A stretch of 64,000 nt of DNA from assembly GCF_001571145.1 (NCBI RefSeq), contig NZ_BCTF01000006.1, positions 1 through 64,000 on the forward strand, in the 5' to 3' direction. Positions 8,514 through 18,623 of this stretch are shown here, piece by piece. Below the pieces are notes generated by a model. The model was given only the letters and a program-made list of their open reading frames with translations, did not search any database and was not told the origin of the DNA. This DNA comes from Hydrogenophaga flava NBRC 102514. Its GTDB lineage: Bacteria > Pseudomonadota > Gammaproteobacteria > Burkholderiales > Burkholderiaceae_C. Numbering within the stretch: position 1 is the first letter of the stretch; the number at the start of each line of letters is the position of its first letter. A program made the position numbers and the translations under genes.

Positions 8514-9422
8514 ATGGCGCTGCCGCTGCTGAACGCCGACACCCGCGTGCGCGCGGGCGTGCTGGAGGTGGCCTGCCACATGGCCGGGCCGTCCGACGGC
8601 CCGACCGTGCTGCTGATGCACGGCTTCCCCTACGACATCCATTCGTACGTGGACGTGGCGCCGATGCTGGCCGCCGCCGGTTGCCGCGTGGTCGTGCCCT
8701 ACCTGCGCGGCTACGGCGGCACACGCTTCCTCGACGCGGCCACGCCGCGCTCGGGCGAGCAGGCGGTGCTGGGCGATGACCTGCGGGCCCTGCTCGATGC
8801 GCTCTCCATTGAGCGCGCCGTGCTGGCCGGCTACGACTGGGGCGGCCGCGCCGCTTGCGTGGTCGCGGCGCTGTGGCCCGAACGCTGCGCCGGCCTGGTC
8901 ACGGTCAACAGCTACAACCTGCAGAACATTGCCCGCGCGATGGTGCCGGACATGCCCGAGAACGAGCAGCGCCTCTGGTACCAGTACCTGTTCCACAGCG
9001 AACGCGGCCGCGCGGCGCTGACGCAGGACCGGCGCGCGCTGTGCCGCCGGCTTTGGGAACTCTGGTCGCCGACCTGGGCCTTCGACGACGCCACCTTCGA
9101 GCGCAGCGCCGCCGCCTTCGACCACCCCGACTTCGTGGACGTGGTCATCCACTCCTACCGCCACCGCTTCGGCCTGGTGCCGGGCGACCCGGCGGTGGCC
9201 GATGTCGAGTGCCGCATCGCCGCCCAGCCGGCCATCACCGTGCCCACCATCAGCCTGGACGGCACGGCCGACGGCGTGCGCCCCTGGGAGCCTGCCGCCG
9301 CCCAGGCCCACCGCTTCAGCGGTCCGCGCCAGCACCGCGTGCTGCCCGGCATCGGCCACAACCTGCCGCAGGAAGCGCCGCGCGCCTTTGCCGACGCGGT
9401 GCTCGAACTGGTCCGCCGCTGA
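8514..9422 (+). CDS. Alpha/beta hydrolase, epoxide-hydrolase/dehalogenase-like
   Basis: A 302-residue cytoplasmic alpha/beta hydrolase. The oxyanion HGFPYD motif and the nucleophile elbow GYDWGG carry Asp (residue 108) instead of Ser, as in epoxide hydrolases and haloalkane dehalogenases; the likely catalytic His is in PGIGHNLPQE near the C-terminus. It is packed between frmA (7 bases upstream) and fghA (22 bases downstream), so it is cotranscribed with formaldehyde oxidation genes. Its substrate is unknown. A role in releasing C1 aldehydes or clearing a related electrophile is inference only. Confidence 0.85.
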   Translation: MALPLLNADTRVRAGVLEVACHMAGPSDGPTVLLMHGFPYDIHSYVDVAPMLAAAGCRVVVPYLRGYGGTRFLDAATPRSGEQAVLGDDLRALLDALSIERAVLAGYDWGGRAACVVAALWPERCAGLVTVNSYNLQNIARAMVPDMPENEQRLWYQYLFHSERGRAALTQDRRALCRRLWELWSPTWAFDDATFERSAAAFDHPDFVDVVIHSYRHRFGLVPGDPAVADVECRIAAQPAITVPTISLDGTADGVRPWEPAAAQAHRFSGPRQHRVLPGIGHNLPQEAPRAFADAVLELVRR

Positions 9423-9444
9423 CCCCTTTCACCCACACGACACC

Positions 9445-10317
9445 ATGGCCCTCGAACGACTTGAACTGCTCAGCGAACACGGCTGCTTCGGCGGCGTGCA
9501 GCGCTTCTACAAACACTTCTCGGTCAACCAGATCGGCCTGCCGATGCGCTTCGCGCTGTTCCTGCCGCCGCAGGCGCAGGCTGGGCAGAAAGTGCCGCTG
9601 CTGACCTACCTGGCCGGCCTGACCTGCACCGAAGAAACCGCGACCATGAAGGCCGGCGCGCAGCGCCTGGCCGCGCAGCTGGGCCTGGCCCTGCTGTTCC
9701 CCGACACCAGCCCGCGCAACAGCGGCATCGACGGCGAGGACCACCACTGGGACTTCGGCGTCGGCGCCGGTTTCTACCTCGATGCCACCGAACACCCCTG
9801 GGCCGGCCACTGGCAGATGGAGAGCTACCTGCTGCAGGACCTCATCCCGGGCGTCGTGGCCGAGTTCGGTCTGGACGGCGACCGTCTGGGCATCACCGGC
9901 CACTCCATGGGCGGGCACGGTGCGCTCACGCTGGCGCTGCGGCACCCCGGCGTGTTCCGCAGTCTCTCGGCCTTCGCGCCCATCTGCGCGCCGACGAAGT
10001 GCCCCTGGGGCTACAAGGCGTTTCTGGGTTACCTGGGGCAGGACGAAGCGACTTGGCAAGCGCACGACGCCAGCCTGCTGATGGCCGCGCAGAAGGCGGC
10101 GCCGTATCCTGGCGGCATCCTCATCGACCAGGGCCTGACCGACAAATTCCTGTCCGAACAGCTCCACCCCGAAGCCTTCGAGACTGCCTGTGCCCAGGCG
10201 GGCCAGCCGCTCACGCTGCGCCGCCACGCCGGCTACGACCACGGCTACTACTTCATCAGCAGCTTCATCGACGACCACCTGCGCCACCACGCGCAGGCGC
10301 TGGCCGCCGCTGGCTGA
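9445..10317 (+). CDS. fghA: S-formylglutathione hydrolase
   Basis: A 290-residue esterase-D type hydrolase that splits S-formylglutathione to formate and glutathione, completing formaldehyde oxidation begun by FrmA. The catalytic Ser is in GHSMGGHGAL and the His in the GYDHGYYF stretch; the family segment YLAGLTCTEETATMKAGAQ is clear. The open frame extends further upstream, but the ATG at 9445 gives the typical family N-terminus (LELLSEHGCFGGVQRFYKH). Last gene of the frmA operon; it is convergent with the acyl-CoA synthetase gene. Confidence 0.95.
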   Translation: MALERLELLSEHGCFGGVQRFYKHFSVNQIGLPMRFALFLPPQAQAGQKVPLLTYLAGLTCTEETATMKAGAQRLAAQLGLALLFPDTSPRNSGIDGEDHHWDFGVGAGFYLDATEHPWAGHWQMESYLLQDLIPGVVAEFGLDGDRLGITGHSMGGHGALTLALRHPGVFRSLSAFAPICAPTKCPWGYKAFLGYLGQDEATWQAHDASLLMAAQKAAPYPGGILIDQGLTDKFLSEQLHPEAFETACAQAGQPLTLRRHAGYDHGYYFISSFIDDHLRHHAQALAAAG

Positions 10318-10322
10318 GCGCC

Positions 10323-10341
10323 AGCGGCGGCGCCACGCCGC

Positions 10342-10342
<1 letters not shown>
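10323..10342. terminator. Weak hairpin between convergent genes
   Basis: AGCGGCG and CGCCGCT form a 7-base stem around a 6-base loop in the 24-base gap between fghA and the acyl-CoA synthetase gene. There is no T-tract, so intrinsic termination is doubtful. Confidence 0.3.
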
Positions 10343-12030
<1,688 letters not shown>

Positions 12031-12146
12031 GCGCATCTCCAGGTGAACCCCGGAATCTACCGGGCCTGGCCGAAAGCCGGGCAGCGGGCTTTCCCGCGTG
12101 TTTTCTAGAGCTTGCGCTCCAGTTTTGCACGCAGCCCTGACCTGGA

Positions 12147-13097
12147 TCAAGCCGCCGGCAGGCGCGGGAGACAACGCTGGCAGACCTCGCGGGCCGTGGT
12201 CACGTAGCGCTGGCTGCGTTCCAGTCCACCGTCTTCGCCCAGTCGCGGCACGACCCAGCCGACATAGGTGGTGGCCCGCAGGGCCAGGAAGAGGTCGAGC
12301 GTATCCAGGTCCAGGGGGTGCACCGCCTGGTAACCCCGCAGCAGGGCGTCCCGCAGCGTCGGGTAGGTGGGCGACCCGATGAACTTGAGCAGGGTGGTGG
12401 CCATGTCGAAGACTCGGTAGCCCCAGCCGCCGTCGTCGAAGTCCAGCAGGCCGATGCGGTCGCCGTGCAGCAGCACGTTCTCGCGCACCAGGTCGGCGTG
12501 GACCAGGCCGAAATCGAGCCGGTCCTGCAGGCGCTGCAGCTCGCGCCGTGCCGCGGACCGGAAGTGCTCGAACAGCTGCCGGTCGTCGGCGGACAGGGCC
12601 GGGTGTTCCCAGAAACGGCCCCAGACCGGCGCCTCGCCCAGCAGGCCCTCGGCGTCCCAGCGCACGCGGGAGAAGCCCGCCGGCGGAACCCAGGCGTCCG
12701 ATGCCTCGTGCAGTCGTGCCATCTGCTGCCCCAGCGCATGGAACAGGTGGTCGATGTCGGGCGCGGGATCTTCCTGCAGCGCAGCGCCCAGGGTCTGTCC
12801 GGGCAGCCAGGTCAGCAGATCCACCTGGTGGCCGTCCACTTCTTCGAGCAAGTGGCCGCGCAGCGAGGGCACGGGCTTGGGCACCAGCAGGCCGGCCTGG
12901 GCCAGCGCCGCCATCCACTGCAGTTCGGATTCGAGTTCGATGCTGCGGCGGTAGCCGGGCCGCTTGATGCGCAGGGCGTAGTGCCCGGCTGAGGCGACGG
13001 TGACGCGGTAGACCTGGTTCTCGCGGCCCGCCACGAACCGCAGGCGCGCGTGACCGAGGCCCCAGGCGGCGGCCGCCTGCTGGGCAAGGTCTGTCAT
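12147..13097 (-). CDS. APH-family small-molecule kinase, candidate ethanolamine/amino-alcohol kinase
   Basis: A 316-residue aminoglycoside-phosphotransferase/choline-kinase fold protein. The catalytic loop LVHADLVRENVLLHG (HxD....N) and the metal-binding LLDFDDGGWG are intact. Its start overlaps the stop of the class III PLP enzyme gene by 4 bases, so the two are translationally coupled. The same pairing of APH-type kinase and class III PLP enzyme is known from hydroxylysine kinase with 5-phosphohydroxylysine phospho-lyase, and from ethanolamine phosphate phospho-lyase. I therefore infer that it phosphorylates an amino alcohol. The EutR-like regulator nearby favours ethanolamine. Homoserine kinase is less likely. 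Confidence 0.8.
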   Translation of the reverse strand: MTDLAQQAAAAWGLGHARLRFVAGRENQVYRVTVASAGHYALRIKRPGYRRSIELESELQWMAALAQAGLLVPKPVPSLRGHLLEEVDGHQVDLLTWLPGQTLGAALQEDPAPDIDHLFHALGQQMARLHEASDAWVPPAGFSRVRWDAEGLLGEAPVWGRFWEHPALSADDRQLFEHFRSAARRELQRLQDRLDFGLVHADLVRENVLLHGDRIGLLDFDDGGWGYRVFDMATTLLKFIGSPTYPTLRDALLRGYQAVHPLDLDTLDLFLALRATTYVGWVVPRLGEDGGLERSQRYVTTAREVCQRCLPRLPAA

Positions 13098-14392
13098 GGC
13101 GCCAGCCCGGCCAGCACCTCGTCCAGCGCCTGCATGAGCAGGCCCAGGTGCTTTTCCGAAAAGGTCATCGGCGGGCGGATCTTGAGGGTGTTCTTGTGTC
13201 GGCCCAGCCTGGACAGCAGGATGCCGCGCTCGCGCAGGGCGTTGACCACCTGGTCGGCCAGTTCCGCTGCGGGTGCGAGGGTGGTCCGGTCCTTCACGAA
13301 CTCGACGCCGAACACCATGCCGCTCTGGCGCACGTCGCCGATCACCGGGTACTTCGCGGACAGGCCGGTCAGCGCCTTCGCAGCGAGGGCACCGATCTTC
13401 GCGGCGTTGGCCTGCAGCTGGCGCTGATCGATCTCTTCCAGCACCGCCATCGCCGCGGCACAGGCCACGGGGTTGCCGCCGAAGGTGTTGAAGTAGCGGT
13501 AGGAACCACGGAAGCGCGCCATCACCTCGGGCCGCGTGACCAGACCCGCCACCGGGTAGCCGTTGCCCATGGGTTTGCCCATGGTCACCACATCGGGCGT
13601 CACGCCCTGCTTCTGGTGGGCCCAGAAGTGGCTACCGCTGCGCGCGAAGCCGGACTGCACCTCGTCGCAGATCAGGAAGCCGCCGGCCGCGCGCACCACC
13701 TGCTCGGTCGGCCGCAGCCAGCCGGGCGCCTGGGTCGGGAAGCCTTCGTTGAGGAACAGCGGGCACACGATCAGCGCCGCGAAGCCGATGCCCGAGCGCT
13801 CCAGTGCGTCGATCTGCTCCTGCACCTTGGCAGCAAACCTCAGCCCCTGGGGGTCATCGATGCGCAGGCTGTCGGGTGCCTCGACATGGCGCACGTACTG
13901 GCCCAGCCCGAAGCCGTGGGCCGGCGGGTTGCTGGTGGACAGCTGGCTGACCAGGCTGGTGTTGCCATGGTAGGTGGCGTCGGTGGCGATGACGCCCCGC
14001 TTGCCGGTCATGGCCTCGGCCATGCGCAGCGCGATGTCGTTGGCCTCGGAGCCGGTGCAGGTGAGCAGGGCGTTGGAGAGTTCGCCGCCGAAGGTGGCGG
14101 TCAGCTTCTCTGCATAGGTCACCAGGTTCTCGTGCAGGTAGCGGCTGTGCACGTTGAGCTGGCGGCTCTGCGAAGCGATGGCCTCCACCACCCGCGGGTT
14201 GCAGTGACCGACGTGCGGCACGTTGTTGTAGCAGTCGAGGTAGCGGCGGCCGTCCGCGTCCCAGAGCCACACGTCCTCGCCCTTCACGATGTGGACTGGC
14301 CGCTGGTAGAAGGTGGAGACGTTGGGCCCCAGCAGGGCCCGCCGCTTCTCGATGAGTTCGGTGTCGTTCATGCCGGGTGTGTGTTCAAGCAT
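13094..14392 (-). CDS. Class III PLP enzyme, candidate amino-alcohol-phosphate phospho-lyase
   Basis: A 432-residue fold-type I PLP enzyme. The PLP Lys is in TMGKPMGNGYPVAG, and LICDEVQSGFARSG carries the PLP-nitrogen Asp. The MGKPMGNG form and the N-terminal segment CYNNVPHVGHCNP are features I associate with the AGXT2L (phospho-lyase) branch and not with ordinary aminotransferases. Phospho-lyases convert O-phosphoethanolamine to acetaldehyde, ammonia and phosphate, or 5-phosphohydroxylysine to aminoadipate semialdehyde. Coupling to a kinase gene supports this reading. An in-frame ATG at 14371 (MNDTELIEKRR) may be the true start, as neither start has a clear Shine-Dalgarno. Confidence 0.82.
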   Translation of the reverse strand: MLEHTPGMNDTELIEKRRALLGPNVSTFYQRPVHIVKGEDVWLWDADGRRYLDCYNNVPHVGHCNPRVVEAIASQSRQLNVHSRYLHENLVTYAEKLTATFGGELSNALLTCTGSEANDIALRMAEAMTGKRGVIATDATYHGNTSLVSQLSTSNPPAHGFGLGQYVRHVEAPDSLRIDDPQGLRFAAKVQEQIDALERSGIGFAALIVCPLFLNEGFPTQAPGWLRPTEQVVRAAGGFLICDEVQSGFARSGSHFWAHQKQGVTPDVVTMGKPMGNGYPVAGLVTRPEVMARFRGSYRYFNTFGGNPVACAAAMAVLEEIDQRQLQANAAKIGALAAKALTGLSAKYPVIGDVRQSGMVFGVEFVKDRTTLAPAAELADQVVNALRERGILLSRLGRHKNTLKIRPPMTFSEKHLGLLMQALDEVLAGLAP

Positions 14393-14402
14393 CCCGGGCC
14401 TG

Positions 14403-15923
14403 TCAGGAGATCACGTCCTGGATCAGTTCCTTGTTCTCCTTGTGGCGGGCCATGGCGAAGAAGTAGCCCACCACCAGCACGCCAAAGGGCAGCAGTGCCA
14501 TGAACCAGCCCAGGCCGTTCATGGCCCAGGAGGTCGTGGTCGGGTCCAGGCCTTCGGCCACGGCACCGGTCAGCAGGCCGAAGCGCGCCAGCAGCAGGTA
14601 GAGCCCGACCGACAGCCCGACGGTGGCCAGCACCGGCGCGATCAGCGACTGGAAGAGGTTCGCGTCGCCCGGCACCCGGCGGAACCAGGCGATGACCGCC
14701 AGGCAGACCAGGATCTCGATCAGCAGGATGGAGACCACCGCCAGGCCGGAGAACCAGAAGAACATGTTGAGGATGGGGTCCAGATGGGCCAGGGCGAAGA
14801 GGGCGATCACGGCCAGCGTGATCACCGACACGGTGACCGAACCGGCCGACGGCGCGCCGCGGCTGTTCACGTTGGCCAGCGCGGCCGGCAGCGTGCCGCC
14901 GCGGCCCAGGGCGAACAGGTAGCGGGCGGCGGAGTTCTGGAATGCCAGCATGGCGGCGAACAGGCTGGAGAGCACCAGGCTCTTCATCATGGCCGACAGC
15001 CAGTCGCCCACGTACTGGCTCGCCAGTGTGAACAGCACGTTGGCGGGGTTGACCAGGGGCGCGCCGTCCACCGACGACAGCTCGACCACCCGGTCCATCA
15101 CCTTGCCCGAACCCAGGCCGGTCACGACCGCGAAGGTGGTGCTGGCGAACAGCACGGTGATGAAGAGCACGGCCACGTAGGTGGCCAGTGGCACCGTGCG
15201 CTTGGGGTTGATCGACTCCTCGCCGTAGATGGCGGTGGCCTCGAAGCCGACGAAGGACGCGAACGCGAACGCCAGTGCGATGCCCGCCGACCCGGCCAGC
15301 CCGCCGGCCAGGATGCTCGAGGGGCTGAAGGACGCCGCGAAGTTCCAGCCTTCGGGGCCGCCCTGGACGAGGATGGCCACCGTGGTGATCACCAGCACCA
15401 GCAGTTCCAGCCCCAGCAGCAGGCCCAGCACGTGTGCGCCCACGTCGACGCTGCGCAGCGACAGCCAGGTCACGGCGGCCCACGCCAGCAGCGACCACCC
15501 CCACCAGGGCAGGGCGCCGACCTGCTCGGCCATCAGCCCGCCGAAGAAGCCGAATATCGACAGGTGGATGGCCAGGTATGCCAGCAGGGAAACGAAGGCC
15601 GAACCCACGCCCAGGTGCAGGCCCATGCCGCGACCGATGTAGGCGAAGAACGCTCCGGAGTTGGTCACCTGGTGGCTCATGGCGGCGTAGCCCACGCTGA
15701 ACAGGAGCAGGGTCAGGCCGGCCAGCAGGTAGGCGCCGGGCGCGGCGGCGCCGTTGCCCAGCAGGATGGCGGCGGGCAGCGCGCCGGTCATGCCCACCAG
15801 CGGCGAGGCGGCGGCGACCACGAAGAAGACGATGCCGATCACGCCCAGGCGGCCGGATCGCAGGGACTGGTCGGCGCCCGGGGCGGGCCCGGACGATGAG
15901 AGTGAAGTGGAAGCGGTGTTCAT
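14403..15923 (-). CDS. APC-superfamily amino acid/amine permease
   Basis: A 506-residue inner-membrane transporter with about 12 hydrophobic segments. The first TM segment contains the APC signature (GIVFFVVAAASPLVGMTGAL) and a second conserved stretch is in SFVGFEATAIYGEESI. It lies 10 bases upstream of the phospho-lyase-like gene on the same strand, so it is very likely the uptake system of the amine used by the kinase/lyase pair. GAGGAA stands before the ATG. It is divergent from the EutR-like regulator across a 159-base gap. Substrate by context: ethanolamine or a related amino alcohol (inference). Confidence 0.87.
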   Translation of the reverse strand: MNTASTSLSSSGPAPGADQSLRSGRLGVIGIVFFVVAAASPLVGMTGALPAAILLGNGAAAPGAYLLAGLTLLLFSVGYAAMSHQVTNSGAFFAYIGRGMGLHLGVGSAFVSLLAYLAIHLSIFGFFGGLMAEQVGALPWWGWSLLAWAAVTWLSLRSVDVGAHVLGLLLGLELLVLVITTVAILVQGGPEGWNFAASFSPSSILAGGLAGSAGIALAFAFASFVGFEATAIYGEESINPKRTVPLATYVAVLFITVLFASTTFAVVTGLGSGKVMDRVVELSSVDGAPLVNPANVLFTLASQYVGDWLSAMMKSLVLSSLFAAMLAFQNSAARYLFALGRGGTLPAALANVNSRGAPSAGSVTVSVITLAVIALFALAHLDPILNMFFWFSGLAVVSILLIEILVCLAVIAWFRRVPGDANLFQSLIAPVLATVGLSVGLYLLLARFGLLTGAVAEGLDPTTTSWAMNGLGWFMALLPFGVLVVGYFFAMARHKENKELIQDVIS

Positions 15924-16069
15924 GGCTGTTCCTCGTCGTTGTGTCGGTGTATCCGTGCCGCCGGCCTTGGGTGCCAGGGTGGACGGGATGCTAGGGACGG
16001 GCCGCCGAACGGGTTATCAAAACTGCGCACGATGTGGTCCGGGTTTCTCCCAATCGGTCCCGCGGCTGC

Positions 16070-16075
16070 TACGCT
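16070..16075 (+). promoter_or_regulatory. TACGCT -10-like element, leaderless start
   Basis: TACGCT ends 7 bases before the ATG of the AraC-type regulator at 16083, with no Shine-Dalgarno between. It fits the same leaderless pattern as the sites before 5169, 21951, 24803 and 57636. Confidence 0.4.
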
Positions 16076-16082
16076 GCGCGCC

Positions 16083-17075
16083 ATGAGCGACCCCACCGAC
16101 GAGCCCCCCGAAGACGCGGAAGCGCCCGGCTGGGCCCAGTCCCTGCTGACCTTCGACATGGACGCCCATGCCGCGGCGCAGGGCGACTGGTCGCTGCATT
16201 ACGAGCAGCTCTCCAGCGGTCGTTTTCGCGGCGAGCTGTCTCTGGTGGAGCTGGTCGGCGTGCGCCTCACCGAAGAGAAAACCAGCCTGGCGCTGCGCCA
16301 GCGCGGGCGGCTGGGCGAGCAGGTCTATGGGTTCGCGATGTCGGTGGCACCGACCGGGGATGTGTACTTCGACGGCCGCAAGGTCCACCCCGACGCCATC
16401 CTCTGTGGCAGCGGGCGCGAGATCGATTTCGTCACGCCGGCGCAGCACCACCTGGTCGCGCTGACCGTGGAGCGCAGCCTGCTCAACCCGCTGTGGGAAC
16501 ACATGTACCAGAAGCCGCTGGCCAGCTGGCTGGAGCGGCAGATGGAGCTGCTGCCCACGCCCGAGAGCGCCGCCGCGCTGCGCAGCAAGCACCAGCAGGC
16601 GCTGAAGGAGGCGCTGGCCCTGGCGCAGCATTTCACCGAGCCGTCGGCGCTGAACCAGCTGCGCGACGACATCCTGATCGAGTGGATCGAGGCGCTGCCG
16701 CCGAGCGTGGACACCTCGGACCTGGATTCGCTGGCGCGGCGCAAGCGCATGGTGGACAAGGCCTGCGAGCTGATGATGGCCAACCCGGACGAGCCACCGT
16801 CGATCCTGGACGTGTGCAGCCGGGTGGGGGCGAGCCGGCGCAAGCTGAACTACTGTTTCCAGGACGTGCTGGGCACCTCACCGACGCAGTACCTGCGGGC
16901 GCTGCGGCTCAACGGGGTGCGGCGCGGGCTGCGCGAGGCAGGGGCGGGCGCGACGGTGCAGGACGTGGCGGCGCGCTGGGGCTTCTGGCACCTGGGGCAG
17001 TTTTCGCTGGACTACAAGAAGCACTTTTTCGAGCTGCCTTCGGAGACATTGGCTCGGGCTCGGAAGGGGCGCTAG
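16083..17075 (+). CDS. AraC-family regulator resembling EutR
   Basis: A 330-residue regulator with an N-terminal sensing region (about 1-215) and a C-terminal double helix-turn-helix (about 225-325). Segments GRFRGEL, SLALRQRG and above all WGFWHLGQFSLDYKKHF look very close to EutR, the ethanolamine-responsive activator of enteric eut operons, as I remember that sequence. The helix-turn-helix segment ILDVCSRVGASRRKLNYCF is intact. It is divergent from the permease/lyase/kinase operon and probably activates it. The open frame extends upstream to 15939; the ATG at 16083 is chosen for its start context and for matching the family N-terminus. Confidence 0.87.
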   Translation: MSDPTDEPPEDAEAPGWAQSLLTFDMDAHAAAQGDWSLHYEQLSSGRFRGELSLVELVGVRLTEEKTSLALRQRGRLGEQVYGFAMSVAPTGDVYFDGRKVHPDAILCGSGREIDFVTPAQHHLVALTVERSLLNPLWEHMYQKPLASWLERQMELLPTPESAAALRSKHQQALKEALALAQHFTEPSALNQLRDDILIEWIEALPPSVDTSDLDSLARRKRMVDKACELMMANPDEPPSILDVCSRVGASRRKLNYCFQDVLGTSPTQYLRALRLNGVRRGLREAGAGATVQDVAARWGFWHLGQFSLDYKKHFFELPSETLARARKGR

Positions 17076-17084
17076 GGTAAACCC
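17075..17084. repeat. GGGTAAACCC motif (copy 3)
   Basis: Starts on the last base of the AraC gene's stop codon and lies 62 bases before the aldehyde dehydrogenase start, as part of its likely promoter region. Same decamer as at 2914 and 5970. Confidence 0.4.
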
Positions 17085-17146
17085 GCAAGGCGGTTTTGCG
17101 CATTTCCGATCACGCATGAAGAGGGGCGGCCGGCACAGTGCTCGGC

Positions 17147-18607
17147 ATGAGTTCTTGCTATCCCACCCTCTCTTTGTACGTGGCCGGCCAGTGGTTGTCA
17201 GCGGCCTCGGGCGGTGAACGCCCCGTCGTCAATCCCGCCGATGAAAGTGTGCTCGCCACGCTGCCCCTGGCCGGCCCGGCCGAGCTGGCCGCCGCCGCCG
17301 AATCGGCCCAGCGCGGCTTCGAACAATGGCGCCGAGTGCGCCCGCACGACCGCTACGTGGTTCTGCGCCGCGCGGCCGAGCTGCTGCGCGAGCGCGCCGG
17401 CGAGATCGCCACCGTGCTCACGCTCGAACAGGGCAAGCCGCTGGCCGAGGCCAAGCGCGAGGTCACGCTGTCGGCCGACATCATCGATTTCCAGGCCGAG
17501 GAGGGCAAACGCCTGTACGGCCGCACCGTGGCGCCGCGCGTCGACGGCATCCTCTCGCACACCGTGCAGCGTGTGCCGGTCGGCCCGGTGGCCGCGTTCA
17601 CGCCCTGGAACTTCCCGGTCAACCTGCCCAGCCGCAAGCTCGGCAGCGCGCTAGCGGCGGGCTGCAGCGTGGTGCTCAAGCCGGCCGAAGAAACGCCGGG
17701 CAGCGCCATGCTGCTGGTGCGCTGCTTCCTGGACGCCGGCGTGCCGGCCGAGGCAATCCAGCTGGTCTGCGGCGACCCGGCGCAGGTCTCGTCCTTCCTG
17801 ATCGAGCGGACCGAGATCGCCAAGGTCTCGGTCACCGGTTCGGTCGCCGTGGGCAAGCTGCTGGGCGAGCATGCCGCGCGCCACGTCAAGCGCTTCACCG
17901 GCGAGCTGGGCGGCCACGCGCCGGTCATCGTGGCCGAGGACATGGCCGACGGCGCAGGTCTGGACTTCGTGCTCAAGCAGTCGGTCACCGCCAAGTACCG
18001 CAACGCCGGCCAGGTCTGCGCCTCGCCGATCCGCTTCTACGTGCCGCGCGCGCAGCTGGCGACGTTCAGCGAACGCTTCGCCGCCGCCGCGCAGAAGCTG
18101 CAGCTTGGCGCCGGCCTGGACGCCGCCACGCAGATGGGGCCGCTGGCACATGCGCGCCGCATCGAGGACATGGAGCGTTTCGTCGACGACGCTGTGGGCC
18201 AGGGCGCGCGCCTGCTCACCGGCGGCCACCGCGTGGCGCGGCCCGGCTTCTTCTTTGAACCCACCGTGTTCGCCGAGGCGCCGCTGAGCAGCCGCGTGAT
18301 GCAGCAGGAGCCCTTCGGCCCCATCGCGGTGATCCAGCCCTACGACACGCTGGACGCCGCCATCGAACAGGCCAACGCGCTGCCCTATGCGCTCGGCGCC
18401 TACGCCTTCACGCGCGACCTGCACTCCGCCCACCGCCTCGGCGAAGGCATCGCCGCCGGCATGGTCGGCATCAACCACTTCGGCGTCTCGCAGCCCGAGC
18501 TGCCGTTTGGCGGCCACAAGGAAAGCGGCCTCGGCCAGGAGCAGGGCGCCGAGGGCATCACCCATTACACCGAGGTCAAGACCGTGACCATCGGCCAACC
18601 GTTCTGA
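17147..18607 (+). CDS. NAD(P)-dependent aldehyde dehydrogenase (semialdehyde type)
   Basis: A 486-residue ALDH-superfamily enzyme oxidising an aldehyde to the acid. The general-base Glu is in FTGELGGHAPVIVAEDM and the catalytic Cys in NAGQVCASP; the cofactor region has FTPWNFPVNLPSRKLG and SVTGSVAVGKLLGE. Its closest type is succinate-semialdehyde dehydrogenase, but the GELGGHAP variant is not the usual LELGGNAP, so another aldehyde is possible. An in-frame GTG at 17138 is an alternative start. It heads an operon with an omega-aminotransferase (16-base gap), a Tm-1-like protein and a HAD hydrolase. It could also serve acetaldehyde from the neighbouring phospho-lyase. Confidence 0.9.
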   Translation: MSSCYPTLSLYVAGQWLSAASGGERPVVNPADESVLATLPLAGPAELAAAAESAQRGFEQWRRVRPHDRYVVLRRAAELLRERAGEIATVLTLEQGKPLAEAKREVTLSADIIDFQAEEGKRLYGRTVAPRVDGILSHTVQRVPVGPVAAFTPWNFPVNLPSRKLGSALAAGCSVVLKPAEETPGSAMLLVRCFLDAGVPAEAIQLVCGDPAQVSSFLIERTEIAKVSVTGSVAVGKLLGEHAARHVKRFTGELGGHAPVIVAEDMADGAGLDFVLKQSVTAKYRNAGQVCASPIRFYVPRAQLATFSERFAAAAQKLQLGAGLDAATQMGPLAHARRIEDMERFVDDAVGQGARLLTGGHRVARPGFFFEPTVFAEAPLSSRVMQQEPFGPIAVIQPYDTLDAAIEQANALPYALGAYAFTRDLHSAHRLGEGIAAGMVGINHFGVSQPELPFGGHKESGLGQEQGAEGITHYTEVKTVTIGQPF

Positions 18608-18623
18608 ACCCGGGAGCAAGCAC

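Noticed and set aside
12072-12093. GAAAGCC...GGCTTTC hairpin in the gap after the kinase gene
   Set aside because: The T-run lies on the wrong side for the minus-strand operon, so I do not call it a terminator.
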